Part shown: in pieces, positions 44,002-52,687 of the stretch
How positions within the stretch are numbered: the stretch's first letter is position 1
Layout: every line of letters begins with the position of its first letter
Assembly: GCA_035308365.1 (NCBI GenBank)
Contig: DATGGU010000097.1
Location: forward strand, 6,260 to 70,259
Source: PALSA-505 sp035308365
Lineage (GTDB): Bacteria > Actinomycetota > Actinomycetes > Streptosporangiales > Streptosporangiaceae
Length of the DNA stretch: 64,000 bases
Reading direction: 5' to 3'
Program-made: the position numbers and the translations under genes
Notes under the pieces: generated by a model
What the model saw: the letters and a program-made list of their open reading frames with translations, nothing else
Databases searched by the model: none
Told to the model about the DNA's origin: nothing

Positions 44002-45165
44002 GTGACAGCGGATGCCGTAGCCGCGACCACCCACGCCCTGGCGTGCGTCAGTTGCGGCACGAGACAGGATGGCGCCGGCTACCACACGGCCTGCTCATGC
44101 TGCGGCGGGCTGCTCGACACGGTCTACGACCTGAGCCGGGCGGCAATCGGCGAGCCCAGTCTCGACCCGGTCAGCCGGTTCGCCGGCCTCCTGCCGGCCA
44201 GGCCCGCCGCATTTCCGCCGGGACACGGAGTCGTCAGCACACCGCTCATCCAGCTCGAAACCGGTGACGCCGTCCCGGTCACCACGTACGCGAAATGGGA
44301 AGGCGGCCAGCCGACCGGCAGCGCCAAGTATCCCATGGCCGTCGTCGCACTCACCTACATGCACGAACGTGGCGTACGCGGGTTCACGTTCAGCTCCACC
44401 GGCAACACCACCGCCGCGTTCGCGTCGGCCCTCCGCATGTGGCCGGGGATGACCGGGCACGTGTTCGCGCCAGCGGGCTTCCCCGTACCCACGGACGCGC
44501 CACCGAACCTCATCGTCTACGAAGTGCCCGGCGATTACGCGAAAGCCCATCACGTGGCCGCCGCCATGCGCTTCGACGGCGCCGTCGCCGAGGGCGGGTT
44601 CTTCAGCGTCGGCCGCCGCGAGGGCCTGAAGCTCGCCTACCTGGATGCGCTGCTCGCCGCCCCCCGCCCTCCGACCGTGGTCGTGCAGGCCGTCAGCAGC
44701 GGCATGGGCATCGTCGCCGCGGCAAAGGCAGCCGGCGAACTGGCCGCGATGGGCCTGATCGAACGCAAACCCCGGCTGGTGGCCGTACAGCAGGCAAGCT
44801 GCGCCCCGATGGCCGCCTCATTCCAGGCCGGCGCCGCGGCACTGCGCCCCGGTGATGTGATCCAGGCACCGCAGGGCCGGGCAATCGCCATCCTGCTGGG
44901 CGATCCCTCGGCCAGCTATCCATACGTCCGTGCGGCGGTGGCCAGCAGCGGCGGCACGGTTACCGAGGTACCCGACCCCGACATCACCGCCGCACTGCAC
45001 TGCCTGCGGCGTCACAACCTGGATCCCTGCTGCTCTTCCGCGACCGCGCTCGGCGCCCTGGCCGGGCTGCGGCGCTCCGGCTGGATCACCGACGCCGACG
45101 TCGTCCTCGTCAACCTCACCGGAAGCGCCCGGTCCGCCGCCGGCCGGCAAGAAGCCACGAGGTAA
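44002..45165 (+). CDS. Threonine-synthase-like PLP enzyme
   Basis: 387 aa. The N-terminus has two CxxC-like pairs (CVSCG and CSCCGG), a small zinc ribbon as in actinobacterial/archaeal threonine synthases. The PLP Lys is in PTGSAKYPMA; SSTGNTTAAFA binds the substrate carboxylate and GMGIVAAAK forms part of the phosphate site. Threonine synthase uses O-phosphohomoserine; relatives make cysteate or other amino acids. Being last in the NRPS operon, starting with GTG immediately after the NRPS-C stop, it probably supplies an unusual building block. Which one cannot be read from the sequence. Confidence 0.82.
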   Translation: MTADAVAATTHALACVSCGTRQDGAGYHTACSCCGGLLDTVYDLSRAAIGEPSLDPVSRFAGLLPARPAAFPPGHGVVSTPLIQLETGDAVPVTTYAKWEGGQPTGSAKYPMAVVALTYMHERGVRGFTFSSTGNTTAAFASALRMWPGMTGHVFAPAGFPVPTDAPPNLIVYEVPGDYAKAHHVAAAMRFDGAVAEGGFFSVGRREGLKLAYLDALLAAPRPPTVVVQAVSSGMGIVAAAKAAGELAAMGLIERKPRLVAVQQASCAPMAASFQAGAAALRPGDVIQAPQGRAIAILLGDPSASYPYVRAAVASSGGTVTEVPDPDITAALHCLRRHNLDPCCSSATALGALAGLRRSGWITDADVVLVNLTGSARSAAGRQEATR

Positions 45166-45177
45166 CCGGTCTTCAGC

Positions 45178-46215
45178 TCAGCCCATCAGCTCGGCGATGC
45201 GCTCGACCTGCTCGTAGCGCATCCTGGAACCCGGCGCCACCAAGCCGGCAATCAGCGTCCCCGTCCCGGCCGCCCGGTAGGCGCCGAACCGCTCCTTCAC
45301 CTTGCCGGCCGGCCCACACACCGTCATCGCGTCCACCATCGCGTCCGGGATCGCCTCCAGCGCCTCGTCCAGCCGCCCGGCCAGGTAGGCGTCCTGCACC
45401 CGGGACGCGGCCTCGGCAAAGCCCAGCCGGCCGGCCAGCCGGTTGTAGAAGTTCGCCTGCCGCGTCCCCATGCCCCCCACGTAAAGCGCAAGCTGCGGGC
45501 GCATCATGTCCCTGGCGAGCTCCTCGTCCTCTTCCACCAGCGTGAGCACCATCGCGGCGATCTCGAAGCCGGTCAGCGTCCGCCCAGCCGCCGCAGCGCC
45601 CGCCTCCAGCCATGACCGGGCGCTCGCGATGAACTCCGGCGGGCAGTGGATGGCGAGCCAGCCATCGGCCAGCTCGCCGGCCAGGGCGACCATCTTGGGA
45701 CCCAGGCCGGCCACGTACAGCGGAATCTGGCCACCACGGCCCGGCTGCATGAACGGCAATGACTGCCCCTGCCCGCCAGGCAACGGCAGCGTCAGCGTCT
45801 CCCCGGCATACTGCACCGGCTCGCCGGCCAGCGTCATCCGCAGCACGGTGATGTAGTCACGCATCCGGGTCAGCGGCCGATCGTAAGGCTGACCATGCCA
45901 GCCCTCGACCACCTGCGGCCCCGACGAGCCGATACCGAGCACGAACCGCCCGCCGGACAGCTGATTCAGCGTGGCCGCGGCCGCCGCCATGGCGACCGGG
46001 CTGCGGGCGGAGATCTGGAGCACGGCGGTGCCCAGCCTCATGTTCGTGGTCTGCCGGGCGAGCCAGCCGAGGAACCCGGCCGGGTCGGTGGCCGCGACCT
46101 CCGCCGACCACAGCGACTCGAAACCCAGCCGCTCCACCACGCGGGCGATGTCCCCGTGCACCGCCGGAGTGAGTCCCGTCCCGGCGAGCGAACCGAGGCT
46201 GTAGCCGAGCCGCAC
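45178..46215 (-). CDS. LLM-class F420-dependent oxidoreductase
   Basis: 345 aa, TIM-barrel of the luciferase-like family. It begins VRLGYSLGSLAGTG and has LWSAEVAATDPAGFLGWLA, RLGTAVLQISARSP (non-prolyl cis-peptide region) and LSGGRFVLGIGSSGPQV. The motifs suit F420 rather than FMN, but this is not proven. GTG 46215 is chosen because a perfect AGGAGG lies 6 bases upstream. It converges on the threonine-synthase-like gene (12-base gap). It may belong to the cluster or be a neighbour. Confidence 0.87.
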   Translation of the reverse strand: MRLGYSLGSLAGTGLTPAVHGDIARVVERLGFESLWSAEVAATDPAGFLGWLARQTTNMRLGTAVLQISARSPVAMAAAAATLNQLSGGRFVLGIGSSGPQVVEGWHGQPYDRPLTRMRDYITVLRMTLAGEPVQYAGETLTLPLPGGQGQSLPFMQPGRGGQIPLYVAGLGPKMVALAGELADGWLAIHCPPEFIASARSWLEAGAAAAGRTLTGFEIAAMVLTLVEEDEELARDMMRPQLALYVGGMGTRQANFYNRLAGRLGFAEAASRVQDAYLAGRLDEALEAIPDAMVDAMTVCGPAGKVKERFGAYRAAGTGTLIAGLVAPGSRMRYEQVERIAELMG

Positions 46216-46502
46216 AGTGCGCCTCCTGTTTCCTGCGCCGCCCAAGGGAACCTGGGCTCTTACCGGGGCGAAGCGTTCTGTACTGGAGAGTAGCGATTCT
46301 TCCCTGGCCGGCGAGGGTTTCCGGGCCGCGCCACGCGGTAAAACCGGTCACTAGCCGCCTAAACCCGTACATGTGATACGAAATTAAGGGCTCCCGCTGG
46401 GTCGCTCCGACGCGCTAGAGTCTGATCGCGTTCTGTTACCCAGTGCGGGCCGCCGGTTCCCGTAGGCCGGACCGAAGGCACGCCAACGGCAGCAGCAGTC
46501 AC
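46216..46502. other. Divergent intergenic region between the oxidoreductase and the sensor kinase
   Basis: 287 bases with no gene. It must carry promoters for both directions. TAGAGT at 46416-46421 could be a -10 for the kinase. No convincing -35, operator or hairpin was found. Confidence 0.4.
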
Positions 46503-47723
46503 ATGGATGGGATCATGACGGGCACAACGCGCCGGGTCAGCGGCTATCGCGCGGAGGGTTACCGCGCGTCCCGCTATCCCGCCCTGGAGGCGGCCGGCGA
46601 CGAGCCCGAGCCCTCCGATAGGTCCGCTGGCCCGGCTGGTGACCAGGACGGCACGCCGGCCAGCCTCGTCATTGCCGATGATCTTCCTGACGGCCTGGTG
46701 ATCGCCGATCAGGGCGGCCGGGTCGAGGTGTTCAACGCAGCGGCGGCCCGGCTGACCGGCATCGCCGCCGCAGACGCGCTGGGCAAGGACATCCGCGACC
46801 TGCTCCCGCTGCACGACGCCGAGGGCCGTAGCTGGTGGGCGTGCACCGACCCCTACAACGGCCTGTGCACCAGGACCAGGCACCCAGAGGCGTCCCTGTA
46901 CCTGCCGGATGGCACCGAGGTGCTGGCCACCATGGGCTACGTCCGGGACCGGCGGCGCGACCCGGGCGCCCCGCGGCCGGTGCGCCGGGTCATGGTCAGC
47001 CTGCGTGGCGCGCAGTCGCGGGCCAGGCTGGAGCGCAGCCGCGCCGATCTCGTCTCCACCGTCGCCCATGAGCTGCGTTCGCCGCTGACCAGTGTCAAGG
47101 GGTTCACCGCGACGCTGCTGGCGAAGTGGCACCGGTTCACCGACGACCAGAAGCGGGTCATGCTGGAGACGGTCAACGCCGACGCCGACCGGGTGACCAG
47201 GCTTATCACCGAACTGCTCGATGTGTCCAGGATCGAGTCAGGGCGCCTCGAGGTGCACCGGCAGGTGGTGGACATCCCCGCCCAGGCCAGCAGGATCATC
47301 GCCGGCCGGATCGCGGCGGGCGAAGATCCAGACCGGTTCCGGCTCGAGGTCAATGGAACGCTGCCGGAAACCTGGCTGGACCAGGACAAGGTCGACCAGA
47401 TCATCGGCAACCTGGTGGAGAACGCGCTGCGGCACGGCGCTGGTACGGTAACGGTTGTGGTGGAGCCAGCGGGTCCGGACGAGGCCGGGCAGGCGATCGC
47501 CGTTGCCGTGCGCGACGAGGGCGAGGGTGTCGCGGCCGAGCTCGCGTCCCGCGTGTTCCGCCCGTTCTGGCGGGCTACCCGCCGCGGCGGCACCGGTCTG
47601 GGCCTGTTCATCGTGAAGGGCCTGGTCGAGGCGCATGGTGGCACGATCGCCGTGCTGCGCGCGCCCGGCGGCGGCGCCGAGTTCCGATTTACCATGCCCG
47701 CCGGGACGCCAGATTTCGTCTAG
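46503..47723 (+). CDS. Soluble PAS-domain sensor histidine kinase
   Basis: 406 aa from ATG 46503 (ATG 46515 also possible). A PAS domain spans ~55-165 (DGLVIADQGGRVEVFNAAAARLTG). The H-box is AHELRSPLTSVKG, the N-box NLVENALRHG, and the G boxes DEGEGV and GGTGLGLFIVKG. There is no membrane helix, so the signal is sensed inside the cell. No response regulator gene is adjacent. In relatives a kinase of this type sits between the SpoU methyltransferase and pheS, so it is probably backbone rather than cluster. Confidence 0.88.
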   Translation: MDGIMTGTTRRVSGYRAEGYRASRYPALEAAGDEPEPSDRSAGPAGDQDGTPASLVIADDLPDGLVIADQGGRVEVFNAAAARLTGIAAADALGKDIRDLLPLHDAEGRSWWACTDPYNGLCTRTRHPEASLYLPDGTEVLATMGYVRDRRRDPGAPRPVRRVMVSLRGAQSRARLERSRADLVSTVAHELRSPLTSVKGFTATLLAKWHRFTDDQKRVMLETVNADADRVTRLITELLDVSRIESGRLEVHRQVVDIPAQASRIIAGRIAAGEDPDRFRLEVNGTLPETWLDQDKVDQIIGNLVENALRHGAGTVTVVVEPAGPDEAGQAIAVAVRDEGEGVAAELASRVFRPFWRATRRGGTGLGLFIVKGLVEAHGGTIAVLRAPGGGAEFRFTMPAGTPDFV

Positions 47724-47844
47724 GTGCCGGGGTCCATCGATCGGCGGGCTGTTCACCCTAAGTTGATCTTTGTGTGGTGTGCCACATGAGGGGCGGGCGG
47801 CACATCGGTACGTGATGTGTTGGCAGGTATTGGGGAGCAGAGGG

Positions 47845-49026
47845 ATGTCAGCAGGCAGTAAGCAGTACGACCCCGCCGTGGGGCGTCTTTCCGGCCAAGA
47901 AAGTGCCGTAGGGCGTCTTTCCGGCCAAGAAGGTACAGAGGTGGCCGCGCTCGCCCCCGAAGCGGTGAGCCGGGCGGTCGCCGACGCGCTGGCGGCCATC
48001 GCCGCGGCGGGCGACCTCGGCGAGCTGAAGGCGGCCCGGCTGGCGCACACCGGCGACCGGGCGCCGCTGACCGTGGCCGGCGCCGGGATCGGTGCGCTGC
48101 CGCCGGCCGCCAGGGCCGAGGCGGGCAAGCGGGTTGGCGCCGCCAGGGCGGAGGTCCGCCAGGCGCTGGACGAGCGGCAGATCGTGCTGGAAGCCGAGCG
48201 GGACGAGCGGATCCTGACCGCCGAGACCGTGGATGTGACGCTGCCGTCCGGCCGCGCGCCGCGCGGTGCCCGGCATGCCGACACCCTGGTTATGGAGCGG
48301 CTGTCCGATGTGTTCGTGGCCATGGGCTACGAGGTGGCCGAGGGCCCCGAGGTCGAGGCCGAGTGGTACAACTTCGACGCACTCAACTTCCCGCCGGACC
48401 ACCCGGCCCGGGCGATGCAGGACACGCTGTTCGTGGCCGGGCCTGATGGCAAGCAGGGCTCGGGCATGGTGCTGCGCACGCACACCTCGCCGGTGCAGAT
48501 CCGGGCGATGCTGACCAGGCAGTTGCCGCTGTATGTGGTCAGCCCGGGCAAGTGCTTCCGCACCGACGAGCTCGACGCCACGCACAGCCCGGTGTTCCAC
48601 CAGATCGAGGGCCTGGCCGTCGATGAGGGGCTGACCATGGCCGACCTGCGCGGTGCCGTGCAGTCGTTCGTGGACGCCATGTTCGGCGAGGGGCTGCGGA
48701 CCAGGTTCCGGCCCGACTTCTTCCCGTTTACCGAGCCGTCCGCGGATGTCTCGATGGAGTGCCACATCTGCCGTGGCCGGTCGGCCGAGCCCGGCGGCGG
48801 CCCCTGCCGGGTGTGCAAGTCCCAGGGCTGGATCGAGATAGCCGGCTGCGGCATGGTGAACCCCCGGGTGCTGGTCGCCTGCGGGGTCGACCCGGACAGG
48901 TACAGCGGGTTCGCCTTCGGGCTCGGCATCGAGCGGACCCTGATGCTCTCCTACGGGGTGTCGGACATCAGGGACACGATCGAAGGCGACGTGCGGTTCT
49001 CCGCTGCGTTCGGAATGGAGCTCTGA
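47845..49026 (+). CDS. pheS: Phenylalanine--tRNA ligase alpha subunit with an N-terminal repeat insertion
   Basis: 393 aa. Class II catalytic subunit: LRTHTSPVQIR, FRTDELDATHSPVFHQIEG, FPFTEPSADV and FGLGIERTLML. ATG 47845 follows GGGGAGCAGAGGG. Relatives begin MSAPNKSYDPVEVEAL. Here the equivalent YDP and TEVAAL are separated by exactly 20 extra residues encoded by two copies of the 30-bp repeat. The insert precedes the N-terminal coiled coil that binds tRNA-Phe and should be tolerated as a flexible loop. Followed directly by pheT. Confidence 0.96.
   Translation: MSAGSKQYDPAVGRLSGQESAVGRLSGQEGTEVAALAPEAVSRAVADALAAIAAAGDLGELKAARLAHTGDRAPLTVAGAGIGALPPAARAEAGKRVGAARAEVRQALDERQIVLEAERDERILTAETVDVTLPSGRAPRGARHADTLVMERLSDVFVAMGYEVAEGPEVEAEWYNFDALNFPPDHPARAMQDTLFVAGPDGKQGSGMVLRTHTSPVQIRAMLTRQLPLYVVSPGKCFRTDELDATHSPVFHQIEGLAVDEGLTMADLRGAVQSFVDAMFGEGLRTRFRPDFFPFTEPSADVSMECHICRGRSAEPGGGPCRVCKSQGWIEIAGCGMVNPRVLVACGVDPDRYSGFAFGLGIERTLMLSYGVSDIRDTIEGDVRFSAAFGMEL
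47875..47934 (+). repeat. In-frame 30-bp repeat, two tandem copies in pheS
   Basis: Copies at 47875-47904 and 47905-47934 encode AVGRLSGQES and AVGRLSGQEG. They differ from each other at two bases. Each has a short inverted repeat (CTTTC with GAAAG in copy 1), and the outer GGC and GCC can pair as well. The surrounding PheS sequence closes up perfectly if the 60 bases are removed. Confidence 0.93.
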
Positions 49027-51627
49027 ATGCGGATCCCGCTTTCCTGGGTGCGGGAGTACGCGCCCATCGACGATGCCACGGACCCTGCCGACGTAGCGCG
49101 GCGGCTCACCGCAGCCGGGCTCGAGGTCGAGTCCGCCGAACGGGCCGGCCACGATATCAGCGGCGTGGTGGTCGCACAGGTCACCGAGATCGAGGAGCTG
49201 GCCGGGTTCAAGAAGCCGATCAGGTTCTGCAGGCTGACCGCGGGGGACTCCGAATCCCACGGGGTGATCTGCGGCGCGGCCAACTTCTCGGCCGGCGACC
49301 GGGTGCCGCTCGCACTGCCCGGCGCCGAACTGCCCGGCGGCTTCCGGATCGAGGCCAAGCCCGCCTACGGGCGGCTGTCGGCCGGGATGATCTGCTCGGC
49401 CAGCGAGCTGGCCATCGGCGATGACCGCGGCGGGATCCTGGTGCTGCCCGCGGACGCACCGCTGGGCGCCGACTTCGTGACCTACGCCGGGCTGCGTGAC
49501 GTGGTGCTCGACATCGCCGTCACGCCGGACCGTGGCTACGCCACGTCGGTCCGGGGGGTGGCGCGGGAGCTGGCCAGCGCGTTCGGTGTGCCGTTCACCG
49601 ACCCGGCCGGGCCCGCCGTGCCGGAGGATGTGTCGCCGGACATCTACCCGGCCAGCATCGCCGACCCGGCCGCGTGCGACCGGTTCGTGCTGCGCGAGCT
49701 GCGCGGCCTGAACCCGGCCGCGGGCACGCCGCTGTGGATGCGGGTGCGGCTGGCCCGCTCCGGCATGCGCAGCGTGTCGCTGGCCGTGGATGTCACCAAC
49801 TACCTGCTGCTCGAACTCGGCCAGCCGCTGCACGCCTTCGACCGGGCCAAGCTGAACGGGCCGATCGTGGTCCGGCGGGCGGAGCCGGGGGAGCGGCTGG
49901 AGACACTGGACCACACGGTGCGCGTCCTCGACCCCGATGACATCCTGATCACCGACTCCTCCGGCCCCATCTCCATGGCCGGCACCATGGGCGGCCTGGC
50001 CACCGAGATCGGCCCGGACTCCACCGACCTGGTCATCGAGGCGGCGCACTTCTCGCCCGAGGGAACCGCCCGGATGAGCCGGCGGCACAAGCTGAGCAGC
50101 GAGACGTCCTACCGCTTCGAGCGCGGCGTGGACCGCGAGCTGCCGCTGCGGGCCTCGGCCAAGGCCGTCTCGATGCTGGCCTCGTTCGGCGGCGCGAGCG
50201 TGCTGCCGGGCTGCACGCACGCCTGGGCCGAGGTGGAGCCGGTCACGATCGCGCTGCCGGTCAGCTACCCGGACGAGGTGGCCGGTGTGGTCTACGGGCG
50301 GGACACGGTCGTGCGGCGGCTGCGCGAGGTCGGCTGCGAGGTGCGGCAGACGGTGGGCGCCGGGGGCGCTGCGGCGGCCGGCCCGGCGCACACGGACGGC
50401 AGGCACCTGCGGCACGAGCACGGCCGGCACGACAGGTCCGCCGAGGAACTGCTGGTCATCCCGCCGTCCTGGCGGCCCGACCTGACCGATCCAAGCGACC
50501 TGGCCGAGGAGGTCATCCGGCTCGAAGGCTACGCGAACATCCCGGTCAGGATGCCGCGGGCGGTAGCCGGGCACGGGCTGACCGTCCGGCAGCGGATGCG
50601 CCGCACGGTCGGCCGGGCGCTGGCCGGGTCCGGCTACGTCGAGGTGCTGAGCTCGCCGTTCGGCTCGGCTGCCGACGCCGACTCGCTGCAACTGCCGCCC
50701 GAGGACACCCGCCGGGTCGCGGTCACCATCGCCAACCCGCTGAGCGAGGACGAGCCGCTGCTGCGCACCACGCTGCTGCCCGGCCTGCTCCGGGTGCTCG
50801 GCCGCAACGCCGGCCGCGGGTTCGCCGACGTCGCCTTGTATGAAACCGGGCTGGTGTTCCACCCAAGGCCCGGCGGCGACGGGGTCGCGCCCATCCTGCG
50901 GGTGGACCGGGCGCCCACCGTGGAAGAGCTTGGCCGGCTGCACGCCGCGCTGCCCGACCAGCCGCTCCGGGTAGCCGTGGTGCTGGCCGGGAACCGCGAG
51001 CCGGCCGGCTGGTGGGGCAGCCGGGGGCGGCCCGCCGACTGGGCCGACGCCGTGGAGGCTGCCCGCGAGGTGTGCCGGGCCTGCCGGGTGCCGGTGGAGA
51101 TCCGGGCTGCGCAGCTTGCCCCCTGGCACCCTGGCCGATGCGCCGGGGTGTTCGTTCGCGCCGGGGAGGGTCACGAGTGGCTGGCCGGGCACGCCGGCGA
51201 GCTGCATCCCAGGGTGGTGCGGGCGTTCGGCCTGCCGGACCGTACCTGCGCGATGGAGATCGACCTGTCGGTGATCGAGACCGCGGCCGGTGCGGTGGGG
51301 TCGGTGCGGCCGCCGAGGCTGTCCGGCTACCCGGTGGCCACCCAGGACGTGGCGCTGACCGTGCCGGACAGTGTCCCGGCGGCCTCGGTCCAGGAGGCGC
51401 TGACCGCGGGGGTGGCGGCGGCCGGTGCGGGCGAGCTGCTCGAGGACGTCCGGCTGTTCGACCTGTACACCGGGGAGCAGACCGGAGCAGGCCGCAAGTC
51501 GCTGGCCTACACGCTGCGGTTCCGCGCGCCGGACCGGACGCTGACCGTGGAGGAGACGACCTCGCTTCGGGACGCGGCCGTGGCGGAGGCGGCGCGCCAG
51601 GTGGGTGCGGTGCTGCGCGGCGGCTGA
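49027..51627 (+). CDS. pheT: Phenylalanine--tRNA ligase beta subunit
   Basis: 866 aa. It begins MRIPLSWVREYAPI, with the N-terminal EMAP-like tRNA-binding domain (~40-150), the B3/B4 editing domain (SLAVDVTNYLLLELGQPLHAFD, MGG), the B5 domain (VIRLEGYANIPVRMP), a catalytic-like core and the C-terminal anticodon-binding FDX-ACB domain (SGYPVATQDVALTV). A His/Arg-rich stretch at ~455-475 is an unusual insertion. ATG follows the pheS stop with no gap. The tetramer charges tRNA-Phe. Confidence 0.96.
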   Translation: MRIPLSWVREYAPIDDATDPADVARRLTAAGLEVESAERAGHDISGVVVAQVTEIEELAGFKKPIRFCRLTAGDSESHGVICGAANFSAGDRVPLALPGAELPGGFRIEAKPAYGRLSAGMICSASELAIGDDRGGILVLPADAPLGADFVTYAGLRDVVLDIAVTPDRGYATSVRGVARELASAFGVPFTDPAGPAVPEDVSPDIYPASIADPAACDRFVLRELRGLNPAAGTPLWMRVRLARSGMRSVSLAVDVTNYLLLELGQPLHAFDRAKLNGPIVVRRAEPGERLETLDHTVRVLDPDDILITDSSGPISMAGTMGGLATEIGPDSTDLVIEAAHFSPEGTARMSRRHKLSSETSYRFERGVDRELPLRASAKAVSMLASFGGASVLPGCTHAWAEVEPVTIALPVSYPDEVAGVVYGRDTVVRRLREVGCEVRQTVGAGGAAAAGPAHTDGRHLRHEHGRHDRSAEELLVIPPSWRPDLTDPSDLAEEVIRLEGYANIPVRMPRAVAGHGLTVRQRMRRTVGRALAGSGYVEVLSSPFGSAADADSLQLPPEDTRRVAVTIANPLSEDEPLLRTTLLPGLLRVLGRNAGRGFADVALYETGLVFHPRPGGDGVAPILRVDRAPTVEELGRLHAALPDQPLRVAVVLAGNREPAGWWGSRGRPADWADAVEAAREVCRACRVPVEIRAAQLAPWHPGRCAGVFVRAGEGHEWLAGHAGELHPRVVRAFGLPDRTCAMEIDLSVIETAAGAVGSVRPPRLSGYPVATQDVALTVPDSVPAASVQEALTAGVAAAGAGELLEDVRLFDLYTGEQTGAGRKSLAYTLRFRAPDRTLTVEETTSLRDAAVAEAARQVGAVLRGG

Positions 51628-51652
51628 GCCGTTGCGGTGCTGCGCGGCGGCT

Positions 51653-51678
51653 GCCGGGCCGGCGGCGGATGGCCCGGC
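51653..51678. terminator. Hairpin between pheT and the convergent small gene
   Basis: A perfect 8-bp stem, GCCGGGCC (51653-51660) with GGCCCGGC (51671-51678), and a 10-base loop. There is no T-run, which is common for high-GC terminators. A 20-bp duplication of the pheT end (51607-51626 and 51634-51653, across the stop codon) leads into it. Confidence 0.5.
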
Positions 51679-51684
51679 TCGGCG

Positions 51685-52002
51685 TTATCCAGGCCCCGTC
51701 AGGAGTCCGGGCTCTTCGGGTTCCAGGACGCCGTCGGCGATGGGCTCGACCACCCGGCGGCTGCTGCCGCCGCCGGACAGCGCCGCGACCATGCTGTCCC
51801 GGTACACCTCGAACGAGTAACGGATCCCGTCGGCATTGGCGTGCTGCTGCGCCCAGTTGCGGATCGCCCGGATCTCGGCGCGGTCGTTGGCCGCCTGGCC
51901 CTCGGTCAGGCTGTCCGGGGCGCACATCTCGGACTGGATCATTTCGGGTGGCTCACTGCCCGTCGGCCAGATCCTGACCAGGTACTTGGTGACAACGTCC
52001 AT
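51685..52002 (-). CDS. Hypothetical protein
   Basis: 105 aa, unknown family. It opens MDVVTKYLVRIWPTG, continues with an acidic helical stretch and RAEIRAIRNWAQQHANADG, and ends in a low-complexity tail. No signal peptide or membrane segment. It begins 6 bases after the lipoprotein gene, probably in the same two-gene unit. The ribosome site is weak, so existence is likely but not certain. Confidence 0.55.
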   Translation of the reverse strand: MDVVTKYLVRIWPTGSEPPEMIQSEMCAPDSLTEGQAANDRAEIRAIRNWAQQHANADGIRYSFEVYRDSMVAALSGGGSSRRVVEPIADGVLEPEEPGLLTGPG

Positions 52003-52008
52003 CCGGAA

Positions 52009-52458
52009 TCAGCCGCCGGACGTCGATCCTGAGGAGTTCCCCAGCTTCAGCACCGCGACGATCTCCGTTCCATTCTTGGTGCACGCCGACGCCTCGCCGT
52101 TTTGCACAGCCGTCGTGGTGTCCGCCCCCTGGCAGGTCCAGCCGTCCACCTTCACCGGCGCGCCGCCGCCGTTGCCAGGTACCTTGCCGGACCGGACCAG
52201 GGCTGTGTAGCTGTCCTGGATCTGCATGGCCACCTGGCAGGCGACGGATCCCTTCTCCACCTCCATGACGACCGGCACATCGGCCGCCGTGTGTGCGGTC
52301 CCGCAGATCGCGCGCGGCGGGGCGAGCTGGGTGGCGGCCGGGACGGGGCTGGAGGACCCGTGCGGTGACCCGCTGGACGAGCCGCATCCGGTGGCCAGCA
52401 CAGCGATCGCGACGGCGACCGCTGCGGCGCCCACCAAGGCGAACCGCGAGCGACGCAT
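52009..52458 (-). CDS. Putative secreted lipoprotein
   Basis: 149 aa. N-terminus MRRSRFALVGAAAVAVAIAV followed by the lipobox LATGC, so the Cys (~residue 25) is expected to be lipidated. A Ser/Gly/Pro linker leads to a small domain with four Cys residues that could form two disulphides (one each in ICGTAH, VACQV, WTCQG and SACTK). The start ATG 52458 has AAGGAGG 7 bases upstream; longer frames lack this. No family recognised. Confidence 0.75.
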   Translation of the reverse strand: MRRSRFALVGAAAVAVAIAVLATGCGSSSGSPHGSSSPVPAATQLAPPRAICGTAHTAADVPVVMEVEKGSVACQVAMQIQDSYTALVRSGKVPGNGGGAPVKVDGWTCQGADTTTAVQNGEASACTKNGTEIVAVLKLGNSSGSTSGG

Positions 52459-52596
52459 GGGATGGCCTCCTTCCCGCGTCCCCATCATGCCGCCGGCGCC
52501 CTGGCAGGCGAAACCCGGCTCCCCGTCGCAACACTGCTGCGCAGCGTACCCAACCGGACTACGCAGCGTCCCCAACTCCCCAAGCCCGGCTCGATT

Positions 52597-52630
52597 TGAA
52601 TATTTACTCGTTGGTGTGCATAATTCTTCA
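52597..52630. promoter_or_regulatory. Paired ArgR boxes upstream of argC
   Basis: Two imperfect palindromes lie 20 bases apart: TGAAT-ATTT-ACTCG (52597-52610) and TGCAT-AATT-CTTCA (52617-52630). They resemble the ARG-box half sites TGAAT/ATTCA and TGCAT/ATGCA. The spacing of about two helical turns is typical for hexameric ArgR. They lie 58-91 bases before the argC start in an AT-rich patch. argR is in the same operon, which closes an autoregulatory loop. Confidence 0.65.
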
Positions 52631-52687
52631 GAATGCTGGCCGCTGCGGAGGACCGGCAGAGGCGGGAAAATTTACGGAGGACGGACC

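Noticed and set aside
46216..46502. Integration site or tRNA at the right cluster edge
   Set aside because: No tRNA-like fold, direct repeat with the left edge, or integrase was found.
47724..47844. T-box or attenuator before pheS
   Set aside because: Only short hairpins (around 47774 and 47810). No T-box AGGGTGGNACCGCG-type sequence and no terminator.
47848..51207. 1119-aa - strand open frame opposite pheST
   Set aside because: Shadow of two well-conserved genes.
52226..52687. Longer argC protein starting upstream of GTG 52688
   Set aside because: It would cross the ArgR boxes and the divergent lipoprotein gene and add residues not found in ArgC; GGAGG supports 52688.
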